Shown: positions 17,739 through 25,036, counted from the stretch's first letter. The stretch is 64,000 nt of DNA from DATLWN01 sp963764315 (GCA_963764315.1 CAVXSB010000007.1:1-64000); one strand, 5' to 3'. Made by a program: numbers and translations. The notes: generated by a model from the sequence alone, not told the origin.

Positions 17739-18364
17739 CCGTTGTCTCCCGGCATGGCCGGGCCACCCCAGATCGTGTGCCCGTTCTTGATGATATTGGC
17801 GACGCTCTGCCTGAACGGCGGCACCTCCAGCCAGGGATAGCGTAGCCGGCGCCAGACGTATTCGGAGACGATCAGCAGGCCGAGCAACACATAGATGACG
17901 ACGCCGTTATACAGCGCCCAGAAGCCATTGCCGGCCCAAATGGCCAGTGCCGAGCACCAGACGATATTGGCGGCGAAGAAGGCGGCCCACACCCAGGTCA
18001 CCTTGCGGCAATATTCGGCGATGCCGGGAGGCAATTCGGGAAAATCGAGGCGGGCGAAGCGTTCGATCAGCGGCGCGCCGCTACGTAGGCTGCCATAGAA
18101 CAAGAGGAACATGCTGGTATGGATCAGCACCGGGATCATTTTGGCCGCGTACTGTCGGAAGAATACGGCGCCGGCCAGCAGCGCCAGCGCCAGCAGCGCC
18201 AACAGCCAGGTGTGGCGTCCGCCAGCCCGGAACATGCGGTAAAGCAGAACGCTTGCCACCAGTGGAAAAACCCAGGAAACGCCGTGGCGGATACTTAGAT
18301 ATACCAATGCCGGATATCCCAGCGTCAACGCGATGAAACCTACGGTGCGAATGAGTATCTTCAA
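17735..18364 (-). CDS. Integral membrane protein of aryl-polyene-type clusters
   Basis: A 209-residue protein with about six membrane segments in an AI-2E-free, COG4648-like pattern (LTLGYPALVYLSIRHG, then LLALLALALLAGAVF, then IPVLIHTSMFLLFYGSL). The C-terminal half has a conserved-looking R-R-L-R-Y-P segment before the end. Proteins like this lie between the ACP and the AMP ligase in aryl polyene operons; the function is not established. It starts 2 bases after the ACP stop, and its stop overlaps the ligase start. Confidence 0.7.
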   Translation of the reverse strand: MKILIRTVGFIALTLGYPALVYLSIRHGVSWVFPLVASVLLYRMFRAGGRHTWLLALLALALLAGAVFFRQYAAKMIPVLIHTSMFLLFYGSLRSGAPLIERFARLDFPELPPGIAEYCRKVTWVWAAFFAANIVWCSALAIWAGNGFWALYNGVVIYVLLGLLIVSEYVWRRLRYPWLEVPPFRQSVANIIKNGHTIWGGPAMPGDNG

Positions 18365-18366
18365 GC

Positions 18367-18618
18367 TTATCGGGTACGGTTCGCTTCGAGATATTCGGTC
18401 AAGGCGGTAAGGGAAGCAAAAATCTCCACGTTTCTGTCATCTCCCGACTTGATTTTCACCCCATAGGTCTTTTCCAGCACAATGGCCAGTTCAAGGGCAT
18501 CGATCGAATCCAGCCCTAGGCCGTCCCCGAACAGAGGGGCGTCTGCCTTAATGTCTTCCGGCTTCATTCCCTCAAGATTCAATTCGGCAACAATCAAGCC
18601 CCTCAGTTCGTCTAACAA
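18367..18618 (-). CDS. Acyl carrier protein
   Basis: About 83 residues. The phosphopantetheine serine is in GDGLGLDSIDALEL (near residue 38), the form typical of ACPs of aryl polyene and similar type II clusters. A TTG at 18618 with GGAGGGG 5-6 bases upstream is the likely start (LDELRGLIVAELNLEG); an in-frame ATG at 18654 lacks a ribosome binding site. Known APE loci have two ACPs in tandem; only this one is in the main operon, and the other carrier protein of the locus (1272-1505) is of the amino-acid type. Confidence 0.88.
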   Translation of the reverse strand: MLDELRGLIVAELNLEGMKPEDIKADAPLFGDGLGLDSIDALELAIVLEKTYGVKIKSGDDRNVEIFASLTALTEYLEANRTR

Positions 18619-18654
18619 CCGCCCCTCCAATACAATAAAATTGCAATAAATCAT

Positions 18655-18861
18655 AACTATTAACTAACTCGAAATAAAGTTGGCAGACACGACGCTGACA
18701 TCGTGGGGCCATTTGGCCCGGACGTACCGATGGTGTTTGGCATGGTGCCGAAACCGGCAATGGCCGCTGCACGGGATCAAGGCGTCGCTTGCGATGCCAT
18801 ATCCGACCCTGGCTGGTCGAGGGTTCGCGCAATGATTCTTGGGGCAATTCTTGATGCATGA
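18655..18861. promoter_or_regulatory. Gap upstream of the polyene operon
   Basis: No gene was recognised in these 207 bases. Because the ACP gene is the first of a long, tightly overlapped minus-strand operon, the operon promoter most likely lies here or just inside the hydrolase gene; no clear -35/-10 pair was identified. Confidence 0.35.
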
Positions 18862-19686
18862 CTACTTCGAGTGCCGGGAAGCCATCCGCTGCGGTAGTCC
18901 TCGGCGTAAAGCCAGCTCGTACAGTCGGCTCCAAGTCACCCAATTGTGGGAGCCATCCATCGTCAGTACCTGCTGGTGCGGAAGCAGTGCCGCCAGAAGC
19001 TGGTGTCCTTCGTGGAGCCTGTCCTGCCGACCGTACAGCAGCAACAATGCGCGCGGCAGACCCCCGGCCGCATCCCGCCGCTTCAATGCCTTCCACAGGC
19101 GGCAGAAATTTCCGGGTGGACACAGGGCAGGGTGCCATCGGCGTACGCCGCCGGCGTCGCGAATAGCGTCGAGCAGGGGCTTATCCCCAAGATAGGGCGA
19201 GAACAGGAGCAGGCCGTCGATTCCGGACGGATGGCGCAGCCAGTACGCCAAGGCGCCAGTCGCTCCCATCGATACACCAACCAACACGATATGGCGATAA
19301 CCCGCCTTGCGGGCTGGCTGGATTACATCCTGATATAGCCTGGGCACGATTGTGCGCTTTATATAATAATCGAGATAGGCATCTATGGCCTCAAAATCTC
19401 CATTTACTTTGGCAGCCCTAGCTTTGGTAACCCACCCATGATCCTCGAAACTGGTGATGGAGTCGTAACGGCCAGGTAACAGCACCCACAGCGTATCATG
19501 CTTCTCTGATGATTCTCGGTACCACCGACCATGTAAGGGCTGCAGCCCATTGCCGATTGGCATACACCCGCCAAGCACCGGCAATAGAATCGTAAGTAGG
19601 AGCCAATGCCAAAGGTTTACGCATGGCCGTATTCGGACTTCTTTATAGGCATGGCAATTGTCACGATTCTCTAGCTGGCAAGGCAT
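18862..19686 (-). CDS. Alpha/beta-hydrolase lipoprotein
   Basis: A 274-residue protein. A hydrophobic segment (LLLTILLPVLGGC) ends in an LGGC lipobox, pointing to a lipid-anchored envelope protein. The nucleophile elbow GVSMG follows near residue 139, the acid is probably in LLLYGRQDRLHEG near 210, and the catalytic His is in TMDGSHNW near 243, so the Ser-Asp-His triad is complete. It is oriented like the polyene operon but separated by 207 bases. It may hydrolyse an ester or thioester of the product, which is inference. Confidence 0.75.
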   Translation of the reverse strand: MPCQLENRDNCHAYKEVRIRPCVNLWHWLLLTILLPVLGGCMPIGNGLQPLHGRWYRESSEKHDTLWVLLPGRYDSITSFEDHGWVTKARAAKVNGDFEAIDAYLDYYIKRTIVPRLYQDVIQPARKAGYRHIVLVGVSMGATGALAYWLRHPSGIDGLLLFSPYLGDKPLLDAIRDAGGVRRWHPALCPPGNFCRLWKALKRRDAAGGLPRALLLLYGRQDRLHEGHQLLAALLPHQQVLTMDGSHNWVTWSRLYELALRRGLPQRMASRHSK

Positions 19687-19774
19687 TTATAAACCCGACC
19701 ATGGTTTTGGCTGTTTATATGGATAACTGAAAGCCCAAGCATCATCAACAAGCCATCCCCCTCCCCATCTTTTG

Positions 19775-19999
19775 CTACTCGTCTACGTGATGTTTTAACA
19801 GGTCTCCAGGAGTGCACTCAAAATATTTGCAGAGCGCATCGATTGTATCGGTGTTGGTGTTATAGCCAGGCACGTTGGCAATGCGGGTCAGCGTGGCGCG
19901 CGAAATTCCAGTCGCGTCACTGACTTCATTCAAAGTAATACGGCGCCGTTCCTTGAATGACTTGTCATCCAGCATCTGTTTCAACAGCACTCTGATCAT
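19775..19999 (-). CDS. Cro/CI-type helix-turn-helix regulator
   Basis: A 74-residue protein that is almost entirely an XRE-type DNA-binding domain: TLNEVSDATGISRATLTRIANV with a C-terminal DALCKYFECTPGDLL segment, as in small phage and conjugative-element repressors. It is divergent from the excisionase-like gene at 20151, the usual arrangement in integrating elements, and marks the left side of the mobile island. Confidence 0.8.
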   Translation of the reverse strand: MIRVLLKQMLDDKSFKERRRITLNEVSDATGISRATLTRIANVPGYNTNTDTIDALCKYFECTPGDLLKHHVDE

Positions 20000-20150
20000 T
20001 GCATGTCCACCAGCCTACTCCCCTCTCTCGCATCTCAAACGCTGGCATCTAATCAGATATGAGTCAAACAAAGCTTGACAGATTAGTTTGGTGATCTAAA
20101 TTGCTCACATGTGATTAGTAAAGATCACATGAAAGCAATAGGAGGCACTT
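20000..20150. promoter_or_regulatory. Divergent control region of the integrating element
   Basis: An AT-rich 151-base gap between the repressor-like and excisionase-like genes. It contains short dyads, including TCACATGTGA at about 20104-20113 and a nearby GATCACATG copy, plausible operators for the small HTH protein. AGGAGG precedes the start at 20151. Confidence 0.5.
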
Positions 20151-20387
20151 ATGCTTGATAGCTATCTGACAACAGAAGAACTGGCCCAGCGTATCAAATA
20201 CGATCCGCGTACTATTCGGGAGCGGTTGAAGGACTCGGTTCTCCTTGAGGGTATCCACTACTTCCGCCCCTTCGGTGGCCGGAAGATTCTGTATATCTGG
20301 GATGCCATCGAAAAAGACATGTTCACCAGTTCTGGTGCGCAGGATCTGCTGATCCCGATGGCTAAGGGCGGCGCCTGCCATGGCTAG
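20151..20387 (+). CDS. Excisionase/MerR-like HTH protein
   Basis: A 78-residue protein starting YLTTEELAQRIKYDPRTIRE, a winged-helix HTH_17 (excisionase-type) domain, followed by GIHYFRPFGGRKILYIWDAIEK, the wing that reads target DNA in such proteins. A strong AGGAGG site lies upstream. It overlaps the integrase by 8 bases, which fits a directionality factor paired with that integrase. Confidence 0.75.
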   Translation: MLDSYLTTEELAQRIKYDPRTIRERLKDSVLLEGIHYFRPFGGRKILYIWDAIEKDMFTSSGAQDLLIPMAKGGACHG

Positions 20388-21215
20388 CATCAGAGCCAGG
20401 ACAGATAACGCCAAGTTGTTTTTCGACTTCCGGTTCCGAGGTAAGCGCTGCCGTGAGCAGACGTTACTGGACGACACACCGGCCAATCGGAAGAAGCTGC
20501 AGAAGGTCCTCGACCGGATTGAAGCCGAAATCACTCTCGGCTCATTCAACTACGCCAGCTATTTCCCGGACAGTCCGCGAGCAGAGCAGTTCGAGATGCC
20601 TACATCGCGTTCAAAAGGAGGGGGGCCAACCCCGTTGTTCAGCGAGTTCGCTGAGAGCTGGTTTAACGAGATGCGCATCCAGTGGCGGAATACCCACATC
20701 AAAGGGGTACTCACCTCTCTGAATAAATACATCCTGCCATGGTTCGGAAACAAGGAGGTTGGCTGCATCACCAAAGCAGACATCCTCGAATTTCGCGCTT
20801 CACTCGCCATGGTGAAGAGCCAGAAGGGTGGAGGCCTCACCGCTTCCCGTATCAACCATATCATTACGCCACTGCGAATGGTCCTGAATGAGGCAGCCAA
20901 TCGCTTTGAATTCAGTTCACCCTATAACGGCATCAAATCGCTCAAGGTGCCAAAGACTGATGTGGAGCCGTTCACGCTCGAAGAGGTTAAGTTGATCATC
21001 GACAACGTGCGGCCGGACTTCCGGAATTACTATCTTGTCCGTTTTTTCACCGGCATGAGAACAGCTGAGATCGATGGCCTCATGTGGCAGTTCGTGGACT
21101 TTGATCGGCGACAGATTCTTGTCCGGAAGGCACTGGTGGATAAAGAACTGCTCTACACCAAGAACGATGGATCGTTCCGGACAATCGACATGTCACAGCT
21201 CGTATACGATCAGAG
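20380..21215 (+). pseudogene. Tyrosine recombinase (phage integrase), truncated
   Basis: The N-terminal arm-binding domain (ASIRARTDNAKLFFDFRFRG), the core-binding SAM-like domain (near residues 85-185) and the start of the catalytic domain are present. The first catalytic Arg is in FFTGMRTAEIDGLMW near residue 227. The frame keeps open to 21291, but after SFRTIDMSQLVYD the sequence changes to the C-terminus of an IS21 IstA transposase. The H-x-x-R and the nucleophilic Tyr are therefore missing and the enzyme cannot be active. The junction, near 21210, is a fusion created by the IS fragment. Confidence 0.85.
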
Positions 21216-22165
21216 ACCCTTGCCGGAACCCCAGGCCGCTTCCGTATCCATCGCCCACGACAACATCCGTGGCTCCAACTACTTCCACTGAAGGAGAAGC
21301 CCATGCTGACACATCCCATCATCGACCAACTCTCATCCCTGCGGCTGACTGGCATGCACAAGGCATTGAGCGAGCAGCTCAACATGCCGGACATCGAGTC
21401 CATGGACTTCATGCAGCGCCTTGGCCTGCTCGTGGACAGGGAAATGACCGAACGCTCCAGCCGTGTCCTGCGCACGCGTCTGAAGAAGGCGAAGCTGCGC
21501 CAGAACGCCTGCATCGAGGACATCGACTTCCGGACCCCCCGAGGCATGGACAGGCAGCTCATCCTCTCTCTGGCATCATGCGACTGGATCAGGAAATCAC
21601 ATAACGTCCTCATCACCGGCGCCACCGGCACCGGCAAGAGCTATCTGGCCTGCGCCCTGGCCCACAAGGCCTGTCTGGAGGGGTATACGGCACGCCATCT
21701 GCGCCTGCCAAGGCTCATGGAGCAACTCGCCATCGCTCGGGCAGATGGCAGCTATGGCAAGCTGATGCTGGAGCTGGCCCGATGCGACCTCATCATCCTC
21801 GATGACTGGGGAATAGCCTCCATGGCCAAGTCACAGCGCCACGACCTGCTGGAGATCCTGGAAGACAGGCACAGCCTCAAATCCACCATCGTCACCAGTC
21901 AGCTGCCCATCGAGGCATGGCATGAATATCTCGGCGATCCCACCCTGGCCGACGCCATCCTCGACCGCCTCGTTCACAACGCCTACAAGATCAGTCTGAA
22001 AGGAGACTCCATGCGAAAACGAAATGCATCGTTGACCACAGAAAACCGCCCCACAGAATGACACCTGTCCAGCGTCGCTACGCTCCGACCAGAGGGTGGC
22101 TTTTTTCCGTCGGAACAGGTGGCCGGATAACTTTGGAATGGGTGGCCGAATTCGTCGGAATCCGC
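21216..22165 (+). mobile_element. IS21-family fragment: istA tail, istB and right end
   Basis: The first 76 bases encode an IstA C-terminus (AHDNIRGSNYFH) in frame with the broken integrase. An intact-looking istB follows. Downstream of istB there are two copies of a GGTGGCCG...GGAAT element, typical of IS21-family terminal repeats, ending at about 22165. The left part of the element, including nearly all of istA, is missing, so it cannot move alone. Confidence 0.75.
21303..22061 (+). CDS. istB: IS21-family helper ATPase IstB
   Basis: A 252-residue AAA+ protein with Walker A GATGTGKSYLACALAHKAC near residue 105 and Walker B LIILDDWGI near 164, plus the DnaC-like sensor region TSQLPIEAWHEYLGDPTLAD. 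The length matches complete IstB. In IS21 elements it regulates the IstA transposase; here istA survives only as its last codons, so the gene is probably without function. Confidence 0.92.
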   Translation: MLTHPIIDQLSSLRLTGMHKALSEQLNMPDIESMDFMQRLGLLVDREMTERSSRVLRTRLKKAKLRQNACIEDIDFRTPRGMDRQLILSLASCDWIRKSHNVLITGATGTGKSYLACALAHKACLEGYTARHLRLPRLMEQLAIARADGSYGKLMLELARCDLIILDDWGIASMAKSQRHDLLEILEDRHSLKSTIVTSQLPIEAWHEYLGDPTLADAILDRLVHNAYKISLKGDSMRKRNASLTTENRPTE

Positions 22166-22407
22166 ACCAACCGGGCAAGCCGACCCAGAACGCGTACATC
22201 GAGTCATTCAATGGCAAGTTCCGGGACGAGTGCTTGAACGACCACTGGTTCAGCAACATGGCCGAGGCCCGAGCCATCATCGGAGCCTGGCGCCGGGATT
22301 ACAACGAACGCCGGCCGCACAGCTCACTGGGTTACATGACCCCGGCTGAGTGGGCCGCACAGCATCGCGCTACGGCGCGAAATACGGAGCAAGAAGAAAG
22401 AAAATAA
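22166..22407 (+). pseudogene. IS3-family transposase, C-terminal remnant
   Basis: The frame encodes QPGKPTQNAYIESFNGKFRD and continues through YNERRPHSSLGYMTPAEWA, the last part of the DDE integrase core (the final Glu is in YIESFNG) of an IS3-family OrfB. The upstream two thirds are replaced by the IS21 end, so only a fragment remains. Sequence after the stop looks like the element's right inverted repeat. Confidence 0.85.
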
Positions 22408-22455
22408 GGCGGATTTACTAACCAGCAAATGGCCCTATGCATGGGGGCAGGTCAC
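22408..22455 (+). repeat. Probable IS3-family right end
   Basis: After the transposase stop the sequence runs to GGGGGCAGGTCA at about 22444-22455. Read on the other strand this begins TGACCTGCCCCC, the style of terminal repeat seen in IS3-family elements. The matching left end is absent. Confidence 0.5.
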
Positions 22456-22503
22456 TGGCAACGGGCAGGATAGTTGCGGGGGAGGGTATAGAGCGCCGAT
22501 TAA

Positions 22504-22525
22504 CTTGGCCGCGTCGCGACAATTA
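22504..22525 (+). repeat. Left 22-bp inverted repeat around the RES/Xre cassette
   Basis: Begins CTTGGCCGCG and ends GACAATTA. It is a perfect inverted copy of 23509-23530, and the identity continues with interruptions on both sides (ATTA outside, TGGCC inside). The pair frames the toxin-antitoxin genes exactly. Confidence 0.85.
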
Positions 22526-22535
22526 CGATGGCCGG

Positions 22536-22991
22536 TTAGCGATTCACCAACCTTCCATCGAATCGAAATTCTTCCGGCGTATCCACAGCGACCTTCCCGA
22601 TATCCTTATGCGCTGGGTTGAGCAGATAGTTCCATTCATCAGGCATAACGACTGACGGCACACGAAGCGCAAGGGAGGCCTGGGAGGCTACCCATGCATC
22701 TCCTGCTGCGCGTGCATGAACGGGATCGCTGTTACTCCATCCAGTCGGCAATGGATCAAGATCGATACAAAGAGCTTCTTCAAAGTTGACCTGGATTATG
22801 GAGTAAGGGAGCCCGATGAGGGCCTGATCTGCATGAACCAGGATTTCCAGGGCGGCAAGGGATTTTGATTGAGAAAGATAGACAACCCTTGTTCCTGGGT
22901 TGTTCCATCTACCACCATACATATATGCGCCTTCGCCATCCATGGCAGACGCCGCCAACGATGCCTGAACAATGCGCCAGGCAGCAATCAA
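22536..22991 (-). CDS. RES-domain toxin (Xre/RES toxin-antitoxin system)
   Basis: A 151-residue protein covering the whole RES domain: WRIVQ at the N-terminus, then GGRWNNPGTRVVYLSQSKSL and AALEILVH, which carry the conserved Arg, Tyr and Glu, and later a serine in the RVPSVVMPDEWN segment. RES toxins such as ParT and MbcT break down or modify NAD-related metabolites. The TTG start at 22991 overlaps the antitoxin stop by 4 bases (TTGA), so toxin synthesis is coupled to antitoxin translation. Confidence 0.88.
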   Translation of the reverse strand: MIAAWRIVQASLAASAMDGEGAYMYGGRWNNPGTRVVYLSQSKSLAALEILVHADQALIGLPYSIIQVNFEEALCIDLDPLPTGWSNSDPVHARAAGDAWVASQASLALRVPSVVMPDEWNYLLNPAHKDIGKVAVDTPEEFRFDGRLVNR

Positions 22992-23416
22992 CTGAATACG
23001 CCGTGGCGAATGCGCCCAAGCACGGCCTCAATCTCGCTCGTGCCGGCATCGGTATCAAGTAGTTCAATGGGTCGATGGTTGTCCAGAGGCGCACAAGGCC
23101 TAGACATCCATTCCCTAGCGTTCTCCATGTTGCCGAAGGTGTTTACAGCGTCACTAAAGACCTTCAAGGAACGCACGATGCGATCGGACGTGACCGGGGA
23201 CAAGCGCTTCTTGCTCTCGATGTGGCGCTGCAGGGTTCGATAGGAACTGCCGGCGATGGCCTCGATTTGGACGGTGGAGAATCCAGTGGATTTCTGGATG
23301 AAGACGACTGTTTCCGCCGGCAGACCGTCGCGAGTCACGCGGACCAAGCCCTTTCGTTTTACCGCATCCGAAAGCTTCTTGTCACCGATAACAGAAAAGA
23401 TGTCCGCTGCAGGCAT
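22988..23416 (-). CDS. Xre/MbcA/ParS-type antitoxin
   Basis: About 142 residues. An N-terminal helical DNA-binding part (VFIQKSTGFSTVQIEAIAGS, SYRTLQRHIESKKRLSP) is followed by the DUF2384/MbcA-ParS C-terminal domain (VFSDAVNTFGNMENAREWMS), which binds the RES toxin. The ATG at 23416 has GGAGG five bases upstream; an in-frame ATG at 23431 has none. The antitoxin gene precedes the toxin gene, as is usual for this class. Confidence 0.88.
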   Translation of the reverse strand: MPAADIFSVIGDKKLSDAVKRKGLVRVTRDGLPAETVVFIQKSTGFSTVQIEAIAGSSYRTLQRHIESKKRLSPVTSDRIVRSLKVFSDAVNTFGNMENAREWMSRPCAPLDNHRPIELLDTDAGTSEIEAVLGRIRHGVFS

Positions 23417-23508
23417 AGCAACCTCCGACAATTGACATTATTATAGCGTCATATGTCGTCATAGCAATGATCCCCAAGGTTGATCCAACCACAGTGACCA
23501 GGCCAACC

Positions 23509-23530
23509 TAATTGTCGCGACGCGGCCAAG
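23509..23530 (-). repeat. Right 22-bp inverted repeat around the RES/Xre cassette
   Basis: Perfect inverted partner of 22504-22525 (reads TAATTGTCGC...GGCCAAG on the plus strand). The two repeats define a cassette of about 1.03 kb with no transposase inside. Confidence 0.85.
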
Positions 23531-23556
23531 ATAATTGACGTTCAATATCTCGATGT

Positions 23557-23745
23557 TTATTCATCATCAGGCAGGGCAGCATCGAGATCCACGTCGACGC
23601 CGGCGGTCAGCGACTCCAACCTCTGCACAAGGCCTGCATCTACGCGCACCAGATTCTTTTGCAGCGAGCCGGGCAAGCCCTCCAGGTTCTCGGCCCTGTG
23701 GAGATCCTTATCAGTCCATTGAGGGTTATCTTTGTCGTGTTTCAT
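23557..23745 (-). CDS. Small protein resembling a BrnA-type antitoxin
   Basis: A 62-residue protein. The start KHDKDNPQWTDKDLHRAENL resembles the N-terminus of BrnA antitoxins (D-N-P-x-W-T-x-E-D), but the C-terminal ribbon-helix-helix part is not recognisable. A GAGGTGG site lies 5 bases before the ATG. No brnT toxin gene is adjacent. It could be a decayed or orphan antitoxin. Confidence 0.45.
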   Translation of the reverse strand: MKHDKDNPQWTDKDLHRAENLEGLPGSLQKNLVRVDAGLVQRLESLTAGVDVDLDAALPDDE

Positions 23746-23807
23746 TTAATGCCACCTCTCGGTTGCTCCATAATACGCAACCGACACCACCGAGAATCAA
23801 GCCAATC

Positions 23808-23935
23808 TGTAGGTCAACCTACACATTCATCGCCTGGTTCGCGGCCGATGGCGCGAGCAAAGTTGTAGGTCAACCTACACTTTCATCAGCTCGCTCGGGC
23901 TCACATCTGCAGGGCAACCTGTAGGTCAACCTATA
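23808..23935. repeat. Three 16-bp palindromes spaced exactly 56 bp apart
   Basis: TGTAGGTCAACCTACA occurs at 23808-23823 and 23864-23879, and with one change near its end (CCTATA) at 23920-23935. The starts are 56 bases apart each time. The first two are also followed by similar TTCATC sequence. Each is a dyad with TGTAGGT/ACCTACA arms. Lying upstream of the small BrnA-like gene, they could be operators; they could also be diverged tandem repeats. Confidence 0.75.
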
Positions 23936-24256
23936 CGGCAAGCTCGATTCCACTGGTGAAACCCTCATCATCAAGCGCGGCATTCTTGGGGACTTCCCCC
24001 GTGCGCCAGGATATCTCCGAAGCACTGAACAACCTGCTTAGTGTTTCCCAGGCCCAGGCCGCAGCCATGAAAAGCGGGAATATGTTTGGCTGGCACTTGC
24101 CTTGCGCCGATCCGGCTTACTGGGCGAGCGATCCGGCGCGATCCTCTGATGGCAGGGCACCGCTGCATCTTCCGCCATGCGATCACTGCAGATGGAACCC
24201 CTGCGGCTGCGGCTAACCGTGTCCTTCAACGGACACGGCCCCGATCTCAGCCAGCG
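23936..24256. other. Non-coding or decayed island sequence
   Basis: A plus-strand open frame from 23956 to 24216 (86 codons) has no recognisable domain and an unconvincing start; it reads like eroded coding sequence. No other feature was seen. Confidence 0.3.
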
Positions 24257-24272
24257 TGTAGGTCAACCGACA
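24257..24272. repeat. Fourth, degenerate copy of the TGTAGGT palindrome
   Basis: TGTAGGTCAACCGACA differs by one base in the right arm from the copies at 23808 and 23864. It abuts the truncated IS3 remnant that starts at about 24290. Confidence 0.6.
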
Positions 24273-24289
24273 TGGCCTCCGATTCCAGC

Positions 24290-24480
24290 CGGCGTGTCTG
24301 CCACCAGTAGGTGGCCTCCCGCACATCGTCCAATGATGTGAACAGGTGCTGGTCGAGCACCTCCTCCCGATAGGTACGGTTGAAGCGCTCGACGAGCGCA
24401 TTCTGATTCGGTTTGCCAGGCTCGATCAGTTGCAACGCCACCCGATGAGTATGCGCCCAGGTCAGCATGGCACTCAGCAA
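24290..24480 (-). pseudogene. IS3-family transposase remnant
   Basis: The minus strand encodes IEPGKPNQNALVERFNRTYR followed by EEVLDQHLFTSLDDVREATYWW, the late part of an IS3-family OrfB integrase core. It is a different element from the remnant at 22166. The N-terminal part and the C-terminal E-R-P-H-x-S-L end are both missing, and the frame runs into unrelated sequence. Confidence 0.8.
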
Positions 24481-24700
24481 AACTCTTTGCGGGCAGCAGC
24501 GTCGAAGCCAATGGTCAAAAATTGACCGGAAAAAAATCCAAACCTTGTGCCTGCGTGGCGCTTGAAGAGTCCGTTCTCTAAGATATAAATCGGGGTTGAG
24601 TGGCCACTATCGGCGGTTCGGGCGTGCACATAACATATTAATATTAAAGGATTAATGTGAATTTACGCCTGCTTATGCCATCTGAGGTCAGATAAACCAA
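24481..24700. other. AT-richer gap without a gene
   Basis: No coding region, terminator or recognisable repeat is visible. The stretch lies between the IS3 remnant and the tRNA-like scar, and probably belongs to the mobile island. Confidence 0.4.
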
Positions 24701-24744
24701 TTGCCTTCGGAGGGCAACGCTCTATCCAGCTGAGCTAAGGGTGC
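24701..24744 (-). tRNA. Truncated tRNA-Arg(CCG), 5' half only
   Basis: Read on the minus strand, the 44 bases form a normal acceptor 5' strand (GCACCCT), a paired D-arm (GCTC...GAGC) and a complete anticodon arm TTGCC-CTCCGAA-GGCAA with anticodon CCG. The sequence after the anticodon stem has no variable loop, T-arm (GGTTCGA) or 3' acceptor strand. It is therefore a broken tRNA gene, the kind of scar left when an element integrates at the anticodon arm and its 3' half is later lost. Confidence 0.7.
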
Positions 24745-24830
24745 TTTTCACGTGAGCAAGCGCAATATATTGTTTTCAAAAGCGCATTCCAACTACGTGG
24801 TCACATTGCCGTAAAGCCGAGTATGACCGT

Positions 24831-24869
24831 TATCTTCGGAGGGTGCACTCTATCCAGCCGAGTTGTCGC
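24831..24869 (-). tRNA. Second, decayed tRNA-Arg-like 5' fragment
   Basis: On the minus strand the sequence has a D-arm (ACTC-GGCTGGATA-GAGT) and the same CTCCGAA anticodon loop as the fragment at 24701-24744, but the anticodon stem is mismatched. It appears to be an older copy of the same scar, about 125 bases away. Confidence 0.5.
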
Positions 24870-25036
24870 ACGTTGGCCGGCATCATAGAGAGGATGGCGA
24901 AGGCAGGCAAATACGTTCAGGCTAGGGGGCAGCGGCATGCGGGCCAACTGGACACCTGAAAACCGGGGCGGCATGGCTATAATGGCGCGCCAACGCCGAC
25001 ATGGCTCCACCGTGGCCGGCGCCAGGATGAAGAGGG
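24870..25036 (+). promoter_or_regulatory. Upstream region of purEK
   Basis: The gap must hold the purE promoter. GAGGG at about 25032 is the ribosome binding site. No purine repressor operator or riboswitch-like fold was recognised. Confidence 0.35.

Noticed and set aside
23808..23935. Possible small CRISPR array (three repeats with constant spacing)
   Set aside because: The repeat unit is only 16-24 bases and palindromic throughout, there are at most three units, the intervals share some similarity, and no cas genes are in the window.
24701..24744. Functional tRNA-Arg(CCG)
   Set aside because: The T-arm and 3' acceptor strand are absent, so a mature tRNA could not form.
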